Source: Aquabacterium parvum (GTDB taxonomy: Bacteria > Pseudomonadota > Gammaproteobacteria > Burkholderiales > Burkholderiaceae_C). From it: a stretch of 64,000 nucleotides of DNA. The translations under genes and the position numbers were made by a program. Shown in pieces: positions 46,152 to 55,840 of the stretch (position 1 is the stretch's first letter; each line of letters begins with the position of its first letter). Location: contig NZ_LFRI01000165.1 of assembly GCF_001447195.1 (NCBI RefSeq), positions 1 to 64,000 of the forward strand, written 5' to 3'. The notes below the pieces were generated by a model, which saw only the letters and a list, made by a program, of their open reading frames with translations, had not been told where the DNA came from and did not search any database.

Positions 46152-47450
46152 TCAGTTGCCCGGCTCGTTCGCATCGAGGTAGCGGCGGCGCCTGAACCAC
46201 CACACCAGGCCCACGGCCACCAGCAGCATCAGGCCCAGGGCCACCCAGAAGCCGAGCTGGTTGTGAATCAGCGGCAGGCCATCGAAGTTCATGCCGAAGA
46301 TGCCGGTGATCAGGTTCAGCGGCAGGAAGATGGCCGTGAGCACGGTGAGCGTGCGCATGATGTCGTTGGTGCGGCTGCCCTGCGCCGAGAAGTGGATCTG
46401 CACCGCGCTCTCGGCCGAGCTCTCCAGGCGTCGCACATGGGCCAGCACGCGGGCGATGTGCTCGTGCACGTCGCGCGAGCGCACGCGCAGCACTTCGCGT
46501 TCGCGCACGGCCAGGGGGTCCGAGGGCGAAGGCCAGTCCTCCAGCGCGTCGATCCACTCCTGCACCGCGCTGCTCTGGTCCTCGCAGGTGTCTTCGAGCA
46601 TGTGCAGGGTGTTGCGCGCCTCCAGCAGGGCCTGCCAGTGCTTGAACTGCTGGCGGTTGCTCAGCAACTCCTGCTGCAGGTAGGCGAACTGGCGGGTCAG
46701 CAGGCGGCGCAGGTCCAGGTAGCTGTCGACCATGTGGTTGACGATGCGCAGCATCAGGTCGGGCGGGCTGGGCGGCAGGCGCGAGGTGCTGCCGCGCGTT
46801 TCGTGGAAACGGGGCGTCAGCGTGTCGTGGCCCTGACCCTGGGCGTGGGGCTCGTTCAGGCCATGGGTTGGGCGCTGCTCCGATGGCAGCAGGTCTGCGG
46901 GCACGTCCACGGGCGTGTCGACCTGGCTCGAGGGCTCGGCCAGCTCGCCTCCAGCGTCGCTCGGGCTGGCTTCGGCCACCTCGTGCAGGCGCCCGGCTGG
47001 CGGGATCATCTGGCTCAGCCGGGCCTCGAAGAAGTCGCGCACCGAGCAGTCGGCCGGGTGCACCGTCAGCAGCACCCGGTCGAACACCGCAAAACCCACC
47101 GGGCTGGTGTCGATGGCGGCCATGGCCTGACGCGCCGAGGTGGCCGTGCCGTGCGCCTCATCCAGGAACAGGCGTTGCGTGCCCGGGCCCGCAGCCAGGC
47201 GCCTGAACACCAGCAGGTCGTACCAGGAGGTGTAGTCGTACTGCGAGGGCAGCTGCGCGTTGAGCAGGTCGGTGACATGCAGGTCCATCAGGCCGCCGCC
47301 GGCAAGCTTGTGCAGCTGCTGCTGGATCTCGGCCAGGCGCACTTCGAAGACGCGCCGGCTGGTGGTCACCCACAGGAAGCCTTGTGCCGGCAGCGTGGTC
47401 GGCCAGTCCTGCAGCTCGGTGAACTGTTCGTGGATGTGAAAGAGGCGCAC
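46152..47450 (-). CDS. CorA-like magnesium/zinc transporter family protein
   Basis: 432 residues. A long cytosolic helical domain is followed near the C-terminus by two membrane helices with the CorA signature GMN (in GIFGMNFDG). The Pro/Ser-rich stretch around 170-230 is unusual and probably disordered. CorA and ZntB families share this fold, so the ion (Mg2+ or Zn2+) cannot be fixed. C-terminal basic tail RRRRYLDANEPGN. Confidence 0.83.
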   Translation of the reverse strand: MRLFHIHEQFTELQDWPTTLPAQGFLWVTTSRRVFEVRLAEIQQQLHKLAGGGLMDLHVTDLLNAQLPSQYDYTSWYDLLVFRRLAAGPGTQRLFLDEAHGTATSARQAMAAIDTSPVGFAVFDRVLLTVHPADCSVRDFFEARLSQMIPPAGRLHEVAEASPSDAGGELAEPSSQVDTPVDVPADLLPSEQRPTHGLNEPHAQGQGHDTLTPRFHETRGSTSRLPPSPPDLMLRIVNHMVDSYLDLRRLLTRQFAYLQQELLSNRQQFKHWQALLEARNTLHMLEDTCEDQSSAVQEWIDALEDWPSPSDPLAVREREVLRVRSRDVHEHIARVLAHVRRLESSAESAVQIHFSAQGSRTNDIMRTLTVLTAIFLPLNLITGIFGMNFDGLPLIHNQLGFWVALGLMLLVAVGLVWWFRRRRYLDANEPGN

Positions 47451-47489
47451 GCGCGACGGACTCCGTCAGGACTGGGGGCTTGAAAGGAC

Positions 47490-48500
<1,011 letters not shown>

Positions 48501-48598
48501 TCACCCCCCACACCGGGCCAGTGGCGTTTGTGTGAAGGATGGCAAAGTTGATAAAAAAACACCCCCCGCAGGGTTATTTCGGACAAGGGGGGCAGCCA

Positions 48599-48612
48599 AG
48601 CTTGAGCAAGCT
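48599..48612. promoter_or_regulatory. Palindromic operator candidate
   Basis: AGCTTG-AG-CAAGCT, a perfect 6-2-6 dyad lying just upstream of the TATAAT at 48616, where a repressor would block polymerase. Confidence 0.4.
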
Positions 48613-48615
48613 CCC

Positions 48616-48621
48616 TATAAT
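48616..48621 (+). promoter_or_regulatory. -10 element TATAAT before the structured RNA
   Basis: Perfect TATAAT, four bases after the dyad. The expected -35 position reads CAGCCA, a weak match. Confidence 0.5.
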
Positions 48622-48627
48622 GGGAAG

Positions 48628-48741
48628 TGAATGATACGCCGCAAGGCCTCATTCCCTGCTTTTCCTCCCTGAGCAGGTGCCTTACGTGATGACAGCGTCA
48701 AGGCTTCACAGCCCCGGCTTTTGCCGGGGCTCTTTTTTTTT
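48628..48741 (+). ncRNA. Candidate structured small RNA or hemJ leader
   Basis: Between TATAAT (48616) and the terminator lie two further possible hairpins: GGGAA...AATGA with TCATTCCC across 48622-48656, and GCCTT (48679-48683) with AAGGC (48700-48704). It ends in a strong terminator 18 bases before the hemJ ATG. No Rfam family is recognised. It may be an independent small RNA or an attenuating leader controlling hemJ. Confidence 0.4.
48710..48741 (+). terminator. Strong rho-independent terminator upstream of hemJ
   Basis: AGCCCCGGC, TTTT loop, GCCGGGGCT, then C and nine T. A 9-bp perfect GC-rich stem ending 18 bases before the hemJ start codon. Confidence 0.88.
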
Positions 48742-48759
48742 CTGTGCTCATAATCCCCC

Positions 48760-49206
48760 ATGAGCTCCGCCTACCTCTGGGTCAAAGCCCTGCACATCGT
48801 CTTTGTGGCCAGTTGGTTTGCTGGCCTGTTCTACCTGCCCAGGCTGTACGTCAACCTGGCCACGGTGCCGCCCGACAGCCATGCAGAGCGCGAACGCCTG
48901 CTGATGATGGCGCGCAAGCTCTACCGTTTCAGCACTTTGTTGATGATCCCGGCGCTGGTGCTCGGGCTGCTGCTGTGGCTTTACTTTGGCGTGGGCAAGG
49001 GCCCTGGGCAAATCTGGCTTCACATCAAGCTGACGCTGGTCATCGGCGTCATCGGCTACCACCACGTCTGCCGGCGCCTGTTGCGCGACTTCGAAGCGCT
49101 GCAAAACCGCCGCAGCCACAAGTGGTTCCGTGTCTTCAACGAGGTGTCGGTGCTGCTGTTCGCAGCCATCGTCTGCCTGGTGGTCATCAAGCCCACCATC
49201 GGTTGA
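48760..49206 (+). CDS. hemJ: Protoporphyrinogen oxidase HemJ-like membrane protein
   Basis: 148 residues, four hydrophobic helices. N-terminus YLWVKALHIVFVASWFAGLF and YLPRLYV carry the conserved His of the HemJ/UPF0093 family; LHIKLTLVIGVIGYHH carries the conserved Lys. HemJ oxidises protoporphyrinogen IX to protoporphyrin IX. The neighbour hemB, another heme gene, lies divergently upstream, supporting the call. The CopD-type annotation is the main alternative. Confidence 0.83.
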   Translation: MSSAYLWVKALHIVFVASWFAGLFYLPRLYVNLATVPPDSHAERERLLMMARKLYRFSTLLMIPALVLGLLLWLYFGVGKGPGQIWLHIKLTLVIGVIGYHHVCRRLLRDFEALQNRRSHKWFRVFNEVSVLLFAAIVCLVVIKPTIG

Positions 49207-49213
49207 GTCCCCG

Positions 49214-50371
49214 ATGTCGGCGCATCGCAGCTCGGCCTGGCCCCTGTCCTGGGTGGCGGGCGGGCTGATTGCCTACGCGACCCTGCACCCGCTGACCGGT
49301 TGGCATTGGCCAGGCTGGGAGGCGATCCGCTGGTTGCTGCCCAAGCAGTCCTACGAGGTCATGTCCGACGTGACGGCCAACCTGCTGGGCTACCTTCCCT
49401 TTGGCCTGGTGCTGTGCCTGGCCTGGTTGCGCTCCGGTCATGGCACCTTCGCTGCCGCCTGGCGGACCCTGTTCACCGCCTCGGCCTTGTCTTACAGCCT
49501 TGAGCTGCTGCAGCACTTGCTGCCGGGCCGGGTGCCCTCGGTGACCGACTGGATCCTCAACACCCTGGGGGCGGCCTGGGGGGTGTTGGGGGCGCTCACC
49601 TTGCACGCCCTGGGCCTGGTCGATGTCTGGCATCGGCTGCGCGAGCGGTGGTTCATTCCCCAGGCGGGGCATGGCCTGGCTTTGCTGTGCCTGTGGCCGC
49701 TGGGCCTGTTGTTCCCGCCGCCGCTGCCGTTGGGGCAGGGGCAGATCTGGCCGCAGTTGCGCTTGCTGCTGGTGGAGTTCACGCAGGACACGCCCTGGCA
49801 GGGGTGGTTCCTGCCCGACGACCCTTTGACGTTGTGGGCCGTGTTGCCTGGCGCCTGGCAGGGCAGCGCATGGGCCCCGGAGGTGGAGGCACTGACCGTG
49901 GCCTTGGGGCTGATGGCACCTTTGTGCGTGGCCGGCGCCCTGGCCAGCCAGCGCAGCTTGCGCATCGCCCTGATGGCCCTGCTGGTGCTGGCGGGGGTGG
50001 CGTTCACGGCCCTGGCCTCGGCCTTGAACTTCGGGCCGGTGCACGCGCTCAGCTGGGTCACGCTGCCAGCTGCCTCGGGCATGCTCCTGGGTGCGTCGGC
50101 AGCGGTCCTGCTGGTCAACCGGGGGCGCGCGACCTGCGCGTTGCTCGGGGTGGCAGTCCTGGTGGGGTTGCTGGTGCTGGTGCACCAGGTGCCGAGCGAC
50201 CCGTATTACGCCGAAACCCTGCTGGCCTGGGAAAGCGGGCGCTTCATCCGGTTTCATGGGCTGTCTCGCTGGTTCGGCCTGCTGTGGCCTTTCCTGGCCC
50301 TGCTCTGGCTGCTGTCGCGACTGCTGGGGCGAGATGCCCCTGCGCCCGCTCGCACGGGCCCCAGCCACTAG
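49214..50371 (+). CDS. VanZ-like membrane protein
   Basis: 385 residues, about ten membrane segments. The N-terminal part carries VanZ-like features: DVTANLLGYLPFGLVL and ELLQHLLPGRVPSVTDWILNTLGAAWG. The remainder is membrane-spanning without further motif. VanZ proteins are linked to teicoplanin resistance in Gram-positives, but their role here is unknown. Starts seven bases after hemJ, so it may be in its operon. Confidence 0.8.
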   Translation: MSAHRSSAWPLSWVAGGLIAYATLHPLTGWHWPGWEAIRWLLPKQSYEVMSDVTANLLGYLPFGLVLCLAWLRSGHGTFAAAWRTLFTASALSYSLELLQHLLPGRVPSVTDWILNTLGAAWGVLGALTLHALGLVDVWHRLRERWFIPQAGHGLALLCLWPLGLLFPPPLPLGQGQIWPQLRLLLVEFTQDTPWQGWFLPDDPLTLWAVLPGAWQGSAWAPEVEALTVALGLMAPLCVAGALASQRSLRIALMALLVLAGVAFTALASALNFGPVHALSWVTLPAASGMLLGASAAVLLVNRGRATCALLGVAVLVGLLVLVHQVPSDPYYAETLLAWESGRFIRFHGLSRWFGLLWPFLALLWLLSRLLGRDAPAPARTGPSH

Positions 50372-50380
50372 AATCCCGGC

Positions 50381-50707
50381 ATGGCCTATTACGAGCGTCA
50401 CATCTTCTTTTGCCTGAACCAGCGCATCAATGGCGAAGCCTCGTGCGCCGACCACGCTGCCAAGGCCGGGTTCGACCACTGCAAGGCCCGTGTGGCCGCA
50501 GCCGGTCGCAACGGCAAGGGTGGCGTGCGGGTCAACAAGGCCGGCTGCCTGGACCGCTGTGCTGGCGGGCCGGTGGCCGTGGTCTACCCCGAGGGCACCT
50601 GGTACACCTTCGTCGATCAGAGCGACATCGACGAGATCGTTGACCGTCACCTGATCGGTGGGGAGGTCGTCGAGCGCCTGGAGCTGCCGGACGACGTCGG
50701 CCGCTGA
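50381..50707 (+). CDS. (2Fe-2S) ferredoxin domain protein
   Basis: 108 residues, thioredoxin-like 2Fe-2S ferredoxin. Likely ligands: Cys in HIFFCLNQR, SCADH, and GCLDRCAGG (pattern of the Clostridium pasteurianum-type ferredoxin). Soluble electron carrier, partner unknown. TAGAAT at 50369 sits just before the start. A hydrolase follows 24 bases downstream. Confidence 0.88.
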   Translation: MAYYERHIFFCLNQRINGEASCADHAAKAGFDHCKARVAAAGRNGKGGVRVNKAGCLDRCAGGPVAVVYPEGTWYTFVDQSDIDEIVDRHLIGGEVVERLELPDDVGR

Positions 50708-50731
50708 GGCGGTCCACCGCTTCGCAACACC

Positions 50732-51409
50732 ATGCTTGGGCGCCCGCAATCCCTGCTCATCGACGGCCCGGCCGGCCACATCGAGGTCGTGGTCGAGGAC
50801 CCGACGGGGCCAACTGCGCCGCGCGGCCTGGCGGTCATCGCCCACCCACACCCGCTCATGGGCGGCACGATGGACAACAAGGTGGTGCACACCCTGGTGC
50901 GCGCTTTCGTGCTGGCGGGCTGGCGGGCGGTGCGGTTCAACTTCCGTGGCGTGGGTCAGTCCGAAGGCCAGTACGACGAGGGCCGGGGAGAAACCACCGA
51001 CCTGCTCTCCGTGGTGTCCCATCACCTGAGTGACCCGACGCTGGCGGGCAAGCCGCTGGCCCTGGCGGGGTTCTCGTTCGGTGGGTACGTGGCGGCCCAG
51101 GCCAGCAGTCGCTTGCTGCAAGCGGCGGCCGACCAGCCTGCGGTGCGCGCACCGTCCACCGTGGTGCTGGTCAGCCCGGCCGCGTCGCGCTTCGACGTGC
51201 CAGCCGTGCCCCCTCACACCCTGGTGGTGCAGGGCGAGGCCGATGACGTCGTGCCCCTGTCTGCCATCCTCGACTGGGCGCGGCCACAGCAGCTGCCGGT
51301 GACGGTGGTGCCGGGCGCAGGCCACTTCTTCCATGGGCAACTCGGCGGCTTGCGCGACATCGTGTTGCGCCACCTGAGGGCCGATGCCGCCCGCGAGGCC
51401 GGGGGCTGA
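50732..51409 (+). CDS. Alpha/beta hydrolase
   Basis: 225 residues. Oxyanion segment AHPHPLMGGTMDNKV, nucleophile elbow GFSFGGYVAAQ, Asp in QGEADDVVP and catalytic His in GAGHFFHG. Typical of the small esterase family seen next to ferredoxin and dacC genes in beta-proteobacteria; substrate unknown. Confidence 0.88.
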   Translation: MLGRPQSLLIDGPAGHIEVVVEDPTGPTAPRGLAVIAHPHPLMGGTMDNKVVHTLVRAFVLAGWRAVRFNFRGVGQSEGQYDEGRGETTDLLSVVSHHLSDPTLAGKPLALAGFSFGGYVAAQASSRLLQAAADQPAVRAPSTVVLVSPAASRFDVPAVPPHTLVVQGEADDVVPLSAILDWARPQQLPVTVVPGAGHFFHGQLGGLRDIVLRHLRADAAREAGG

Positions 51410-51524
51410 ACGCCGCGCTTCGCGGCCGATCCGTTTCGTTCGCCGCCAGCGCGTGCATCACGCGCTTGCAAAACTTTGCATCCTCTTCCTTGTGTTCACC
51501 CTTCCTTCCCCCCATATTGCCGGC

Positions 51525-52754
51525 ATGACTGCTTCCCCCTCCCGCCGCCACCTTCTGGGCGCGACCACTTCGGCCCTGGTGGCCGTGGCGCTGTCCCTGT
51601 CTTCCCTGGGCGCCGTTGCCCAATCTCCGTCGGGCGCTGCCCCGTTGTTCGCCGAGCCCACCCAGGCCATGCCGCAGCCACCCGAGGTGGCGGCCCGCGC
51701 GTTCATCCTGCAAGACCTGTCCTCGCGCCAGACGCTTGGCGCGCGCAACGCCGACCAGGCCGTCGAGCCGGCCTCGCTGACCAAGCTGATGACCGCTTAC
51801 CTGGTTTTTCAGGCGCTGAAGGACGGCAAGCTCTCGCTGACGCAGGAGCTGCCCGTTTCCGAGCGCGCCTGGCGCACGGGCATGACGGGGGCCTCGCGCT
51901 CGTTCATCAACATCAACAGCCGCGTCAAGGTCGATGACCTCATCAAGGGAATGATCGTGCAAAGCGGCAACGACGCCACCGTGGCCCTGGCCGAAGGCGT
52001 GGGCGGCACGGTCGAGGTCTTCGTCGAGATGATGAACCGCCAGGCCCAGGCTTTTGGCCTCAAGCAGACCAAGTTCGCCAACCCCGAAGGCCTGACTGCC
52101 CCGGGTCACTTGAGCACGGCGCGCGAGCTGTCGATCATCGCCACGCGCCTGATCTCCGACTTCCCGAACTCGCTGCCTTACTACTCCATGAAGGAGTTCA
52201 CCTTCAACGGCATCAAGCAGGGCAACCGCAACCTGCTGCTGTTCCGCGACCCGACGGTCGACGGCCTGAAAACGGGCTACACCGACAACGCCGGCTACTG
52301 CCTGATCTCGACCTCCAGGCGCCCCACCGCCGGTGGCGAGCGCCGCTTGCTGAGCGTGGTGCTGGGCGCTGCGTCGCCCGAGGCCCGCGCCAACGAGAGC
52401 CAGAAGCTGCTGAACTGGGGCCACAGCGCCTTCGACGTGGTCAAGCTGTTCGACGGCAACCAGGCCGTCAGCACCGCCCAGGTCTGGAAGGGTGCGGCCA
52501 ACTCGGCGCGCCTGGGGCGCTTGCAACCCGTCGTCGTGGTGGTGCCGCGCGGCCAGGCTGCTGCCGTCAAGACGGTGGTGACGCGCAATGACCCGCTGCT
52601 GGCCCCCTTGAGCAAGGGCCAGTCCGTGGGGCGCCTGCAGGTCACCCTGAACGGCCAGCCCTGGCAGACCCTGCCGCTGCAGTCGCTTGACGACGTGCCG
52701 GCTGCCGGCTGGCTGGGTCGCGCCTGGGACGCCATGCGCCTGAGCATCCAGTGA
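51525..52754 (+). CDS. dacC: D-alanyl-D-alanine carboxypeptidase (PBP5/6 type)
   Basis: 409 residues, exported. Signal segment ends near GAVAQ. Low-molecular-mass class C motifs: PASLTKLMTAY (SxxK), SGNDATVALAE (SxN), and VDGLKTGYTDNAGYC (KTG). The C-terminal ~120 residues form the usual beta domain, and the last helix (AWDAMRLSIQ) may anchor it peripherally. Removes terminal D-Ala from peptidoglycan pentapeptides. DUF493 follows ten bases on. Confidence 0.93.
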   Translation: MTASPSRRHLLGATTSALVAVALSLSSLGAVAQSPSGAAPLFAEPTQAMPQPPEVAARAFILQDLSSRQTLGARNADQAVEPASLTKLMTAYLVFQALKDGKLSLTQELPVSERAWRTGMTGASRSFININSRVKVDDLIKGMIVQSGNDATVALAEGVGGTVEVFVEMMNRQAQAFGLKQTKFANPEGLTAPGHLSTARELSIIATRLISDFPNSLPYYSMKEFTFNGIKQGNRNLLLFRDPTVDGLKTGYTDNAGYCLISTSRRPTAGGERRLLSVVLGAASPEARANESQKLLNWGHSAFDVVKLFDGNQAVSTAQVWKGAANSARLGRLQPVVVVVPRGQAAAVKTVVTRNDPLLAPLSKGQSVGRLQVTLNGQPWQTLPLQSLDDVPAAGWLGRAWDAMRLSIQ

Positions 52755-52764
52755 GGCACCTGAC

Positions 52765-53061
52765 ATGAGCACGCACCAACCCGTCAACCCACCGATCCCG
52801 CCAGAGCAGTCGCTGATCGAGTACCCCAGCCGATTCCCGATCAAGGTCATGGGCCCTCACCACGAGGAGTTCGTGGCTTCGGTCGTGGCCGTGGCCGTGC
52901 AGCACGACCCGGGCTTTGACGCCGCCACGCTGGAGCGCCGCCCCAGCAGCAGCGGCACCTACGTCGGCCTGACCGTGGTGGTGACCGCCACCAGCCGCGA
53001 GCAGCTCGACAACATCTACCGCGCCATGACCAGCCTGCCGCAGGTCAAGTACGTGCTCTGA
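52765..53061 (+). CDS. ybeD: DUF493 (YbeD-like) family protein
   Basis: 98 residues; small ferredoxin-like regulatory-fold protein. YPSRFPIKVMGPHHEEF and LDNIYRAMTSLPQVKYVL are family features. In many beta/gamma-proteobacteria, dacC/dacA-ybeD is followed by lipB and lipA; here no lipB follows, and the T6SS island begins 88 bases away. Confidence 0.9.
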   Translation: MSTHQPVNPPIPPEQSLIEYPSRFPIKVMGPHHEEFVASVVAVAVQHDPGFDAATLERRPSSSGTYVGLTVVVTATSREQLDNIYRAMTSLPQVKYVL

Positions 53062-53149
53062 CGGGTTGACTCATGGCTGTTGACGCTGCCTGCTGCCGGA
53101 TTCCCCGTGCTGAAGTTGAGCATCTTTGGGGTCCTCTGGCCGAACTGAA

Positions 53150-53572
53150 TCAGGTGCCAAGCGTGGACGTGCCCCAATCGCACACCAAACGCATGGCCTG
53201 ATCGGCGTTGCCCGGAGCCAGCCGTCGTGCGTGCATGCGCAGCAGCCCTGCACAGGTTTGCAGGCTGTACACACTGGGCGCCGTTGCCGCTGGCAAATCC
53301 AGCCACCAACGAACGCGTGCATGCCATTCGCCCAGGTCGTCACGACAATCCAAGGTCATGGGCGCGCCATGGTTCAACATCGAGCCGTGACACTCGACAT
53401 CCAGGCCCGGCAGCCAATCCTGCAGCAACACCGCTCGCCCGTCGAGCAACGCCGAGCAAGCCAGCCCCAACATGGCCTGCCGGCCCCACTCTGCCGTGTC
53501 CATGGCGCATTCAAGGCGCAGCACGGCACCCTCTTCGATCAGGATGCGAACTTCGTCGGGGCCTTGTTGCAT
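53150..53572 (-). CDS. Small protein of unknown function ending the immunity array
   Basis: 140-residue soluble protein. ATG at 53572 follows the third Tli4-like gene's TGA by seven bases, so it is in its operon; the open frame upstream of that overlaps the Tli4 gene and is not needed. Features: Trp-rich segments (EWHARVRWWLDLP, AEWGRQ, CDWG), acidic N-terminus, four cysteines. I do not recognise the family. Position suggests an accessory or immunity role. Confidence 0.55.
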   Translation of the reverse strand: MQQGPDEVRILIEEGAVLRLECAMDTAEWGRQAMLGLACSALLDGRAVLLQDWLPGLDVECHGSMLNHGAPMTLDCRDDLGEWHARVRWWLDLPAATAPSVYSLQTCAGLLRMHARRLAPGNADQAMRLVCDWGTSTLGT

Positions 53573-53579
53573 TTGACGC

Positions 53580-54917
53580 TCAAGGCTTGGTTGCGGTGGA
53601 TGGCGCAGCCACCCCCGCCACGCTCGCCGCCACCGCATCGGCAGGCCGCAAGCTGGACAGCACCAGTCTGAAGTAGGCCAAACCCTGATCGAACGGTGGC
53701 GGCTGGAGGCCTCTGATGCCAGGGCGCGCAGGCTTGAAGGGCACCATCTCGAAGCGCTGCTTGGACGGGTTCCATTGCCTGGTTGGCTTGGGATACGGCT
53801 CCTTGTCCGGCAGCATGGCGGCCATGCGGATGGTCATGGCGGGCATGTCGGGCCGGCCTTGAACGCCCAATACGTCGGCCTGCATTTCGTAGGCAGCGCC
53901 CGGGCCACCGCCGTTGGGGTCCAGCCCACCGTCGTGGTGGTACTCGCGCGCCAGCAGGCGACCGGGTTGGCCGGCAATGGCCACAGGCTCAGGCCCCACG
54001 GTTTGCTTGATGCCCATCAGGTTGGCCAACAACAAGATGCCCTCCATGCCCTTGAGCGACTTGATGTCGTCCATGGAGACGTGATTGGGGTCGGGCAGGT
54101 CTTTGATGTCCTTGGGGGCGTTGTCGTCGGGTGTCTTCACGCGCACGAAGAACACCAGGCTGGGGTACTTCAGGCTGCGAAGTGGCACCTCGACATCGAA
54201 GTCGGGCAGGGGCTGACCCGCTTGTTGGCGGAACAGGCCGAAGGGGGTGCACACGCCGGGCTCGGTGGGAAGCTCTTCGGGGGCGCGGGCGCGGTAAAGG
54301 TTGGTGCGCAGGTGTTGGTAGAAGGCTCGAATGTCGGCGTCGGTGAACGAGCGAAACATCCGCTCGTACTCTTCTTGATCAGTAAATACACGAAGCGCGC
54401 CAGAGAATGTCCTCAGCCTTTTATCTGAAGAATCCAAGTAGCCAATGTCGTAAATGCCATATTGCCGAAAAGCGTATGCATTTGGGGCGCCAACATCCAC
54501 CTCGCGCACATGCGCTTTGCGCTCTTCACGTTGCTCGGGGTCAAGGTTCAATCCGGGCTGAACGACAGACTTAAAATTGGCAGCTATCTTGAAGACGCGC
54601 AGATTTTCAGCCGTTCCCAGGACGGTTTCTTGATATTCGATATTGCCCACTTTCTGATTGCCGGTTGCGGCGCCCCTAAGCGCTTCACCAAGGCTGTAAC
54701 CTGTGTCATGCCGCAATGGCGATGCGCCCAAGTGAATTTTGTCGGGCAAGTCCACCAGGATGGTGCCCAGGCACACACTGTTCCAACCTGACTGCTTTGA
54801 GTAGGGGGCCGCTTTGTTGGCGTTGCTTTGGCCGCATGCAGTCATGCTGATCAACATCAGCACTGTCAATGCCCATCGCGCGTTGGGTCGAAGGTAGGGC
54901 GGCGCTTTGGTCATCAT
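53580..54917 (-). CDS. Tli4-like T6SS immunity lipoprotein (copy 3)
   Basis: 445-residue lipoprotein (lipobox MTAC, Cys 28). It shares the first ~38 residues and everything after about residue 190 (HLRTNLYRARAPEELPTEPG onward) almost unchanged with copies 1 and 2, while residues ~38-190 differ strongly. Bases 54361-54480, coding part of this variable region, hold 54 G/C of 120, against 40 of 60 in the conserved 54181-54240. Family resemblance to Tli4 is inferred. ATG overlaps the stop of the effector-tail remnant (ATGATGA). The IS remnant lies upstream, so its natural coupling is disrupted. Confidence 0.72.
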   Translation of the reverse strand: MMTKAPPYLRPNARWALTVLMLISMTACGQSNANKAAPYSKQSGWNSVCLGTILVDLPDKIHLGASPLRHDTGYSLGEALRGAATGNQKVGNIEYQETVLGTAENLRVFKIAANFKSVVQPGLNLDPEQREERKAHVREVDVGAPNAYAFRQYGIYDIGYLDSSDKRLRTFSGALRVFTDQEEYERMFRSFTDADIRAFYQHLRTNLYRARAPEELPTEPGVCTPFGLFRQQAGQPLPDFDVEVPLRSLKYPSLVFFVRVKTPDDNAPKDIKDLPDPNHVSMDDIKSLKGMEGILLLANLMGIKQTVGPEPVAIAGQPGRLLAREYHHDGGLDPNGGGPGAAYEMQADVLGVQGRPDMPAMTIRMAAMLPDKEPYPKPTRQWNPSKQRFEMVPFKPARPGIRGLQPPPFDQGLAYFRLVLSSLRPADAVAASVAGVAAPSTATKP

Positions 54918-55827
54918 CCAGTTTGCTCCTGCTTGTCGTTGCGCGATGCTTGCGCATGGTAGGTGCCTTCGCTTGGAACCTGGGTGAGCAGGACCTTGTT
55001 CATGTCCGGGTGGTTGTTCTCACCCGCAGTCCAGTCGATGGGCAAGGCGGTGAAGAAGCCCTGGATGCCTTGGGGGGCAGACCGCCCACCAAGCGGGGTG
55101 GCAAGGCTGGCCGACCTCGGCCTGAAGTGAAGTGGCCCGCGAAGTGATGCTCGATCAACTCCCAGTCCATCAGCCCGGCAAGGCGGATCAGCGGATGCTT
55201 CATGTTGAGCTGCTCATCCAAGCGCGGACGGAACATCTCGGCGGTCTGGGCGGTGCGGGTGTGGGGCTTCATGGGCTGCCAAATTTGCAAGAAAGCGCGG
55301 GGCCGGTATTTGTTTCCTTGCAAATATCGCACCACACTTCAACCAAAATAGCATTGCAGATCAATGGCTTGCGAGTTGTTCAGGGCGGACTAAGGACGCA
55401 GCCCGGGTTCACCTTCGCGCACCTTTTGCAGCATCGCCTGCCACAACTCCCGGCGAATCACCTCCTTGCCCGCCAGCAACTTCTTGGCCGCGATCGCGCA
55501 GCGCACGCGGTTGACCAGGCTGTGGCTGCCGTAGACCAGGCTTTGCATGGTCCAGTGGATCTGGCCGATGATGGCCAGGTCATCGAGCCGGCCCTCGGGG
55601 TGAACGGGCAAGACCACGAAGGCATGGAAGGGGAAGTTGCAGCGCACCGCGTGCTCGATGCGTTGGCCCAGCGCCCAGCAAATCTGGTTCTGCGGCAGCT
55701 TGTCGCCTTGGGCGTTCTTGCCGATGAGCGTCAAAGCTGACTTGATGCGTGCCCCGCTTTGCGACAGCAGGTGCTTGAGGGCAGCGGATGGCATCGCTTG
55801 TTTTGCAAGTGCCGCCTTCCGGATCAT
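54914..55827 (-). pseudogene. Phospholipase D effector tail, broken by an IS remnant (unit 3)
   Basis: A third copy of the effector's C-terminal region. It opens MIRKAALAKQAM like the tail at 58407 and follows it to about LQKVREGEPG (55405), then stops at TAG in the IS sequence. The 3' part (about 55080-54914) resumes with PQGIQGFFTALPIDW and ends in the same KQEQTG and TGA. The stretch between, which includes the HKD motif and about 200 codons, is replaced by an IS5-like remnant (55081-55394). It cannot encode an active phospholipase. Confidence 0.85.
55081..55394 (-). mobile_element. IS5-family-like remnant with truncated transposase
   Basis: The minus-strand frame beginning MKPHTRTAQTAEMFRPRLDEQ and containing LAGLMDWELIEHHFAGHF encodes about the first 65 residues of an IS5-type transposase (DUF772-like start). 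It breaks at about 55081, where phospholipase D sequence resumes in another frame. Its end matches the first 137 bases of the window with one mismatch, and both ends carry CTAAG. It is a deleted copy: only one end of the element remains. Confidence 0.82.
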
Positions 55828-55840
55828 CTCGCCTCAGCCC

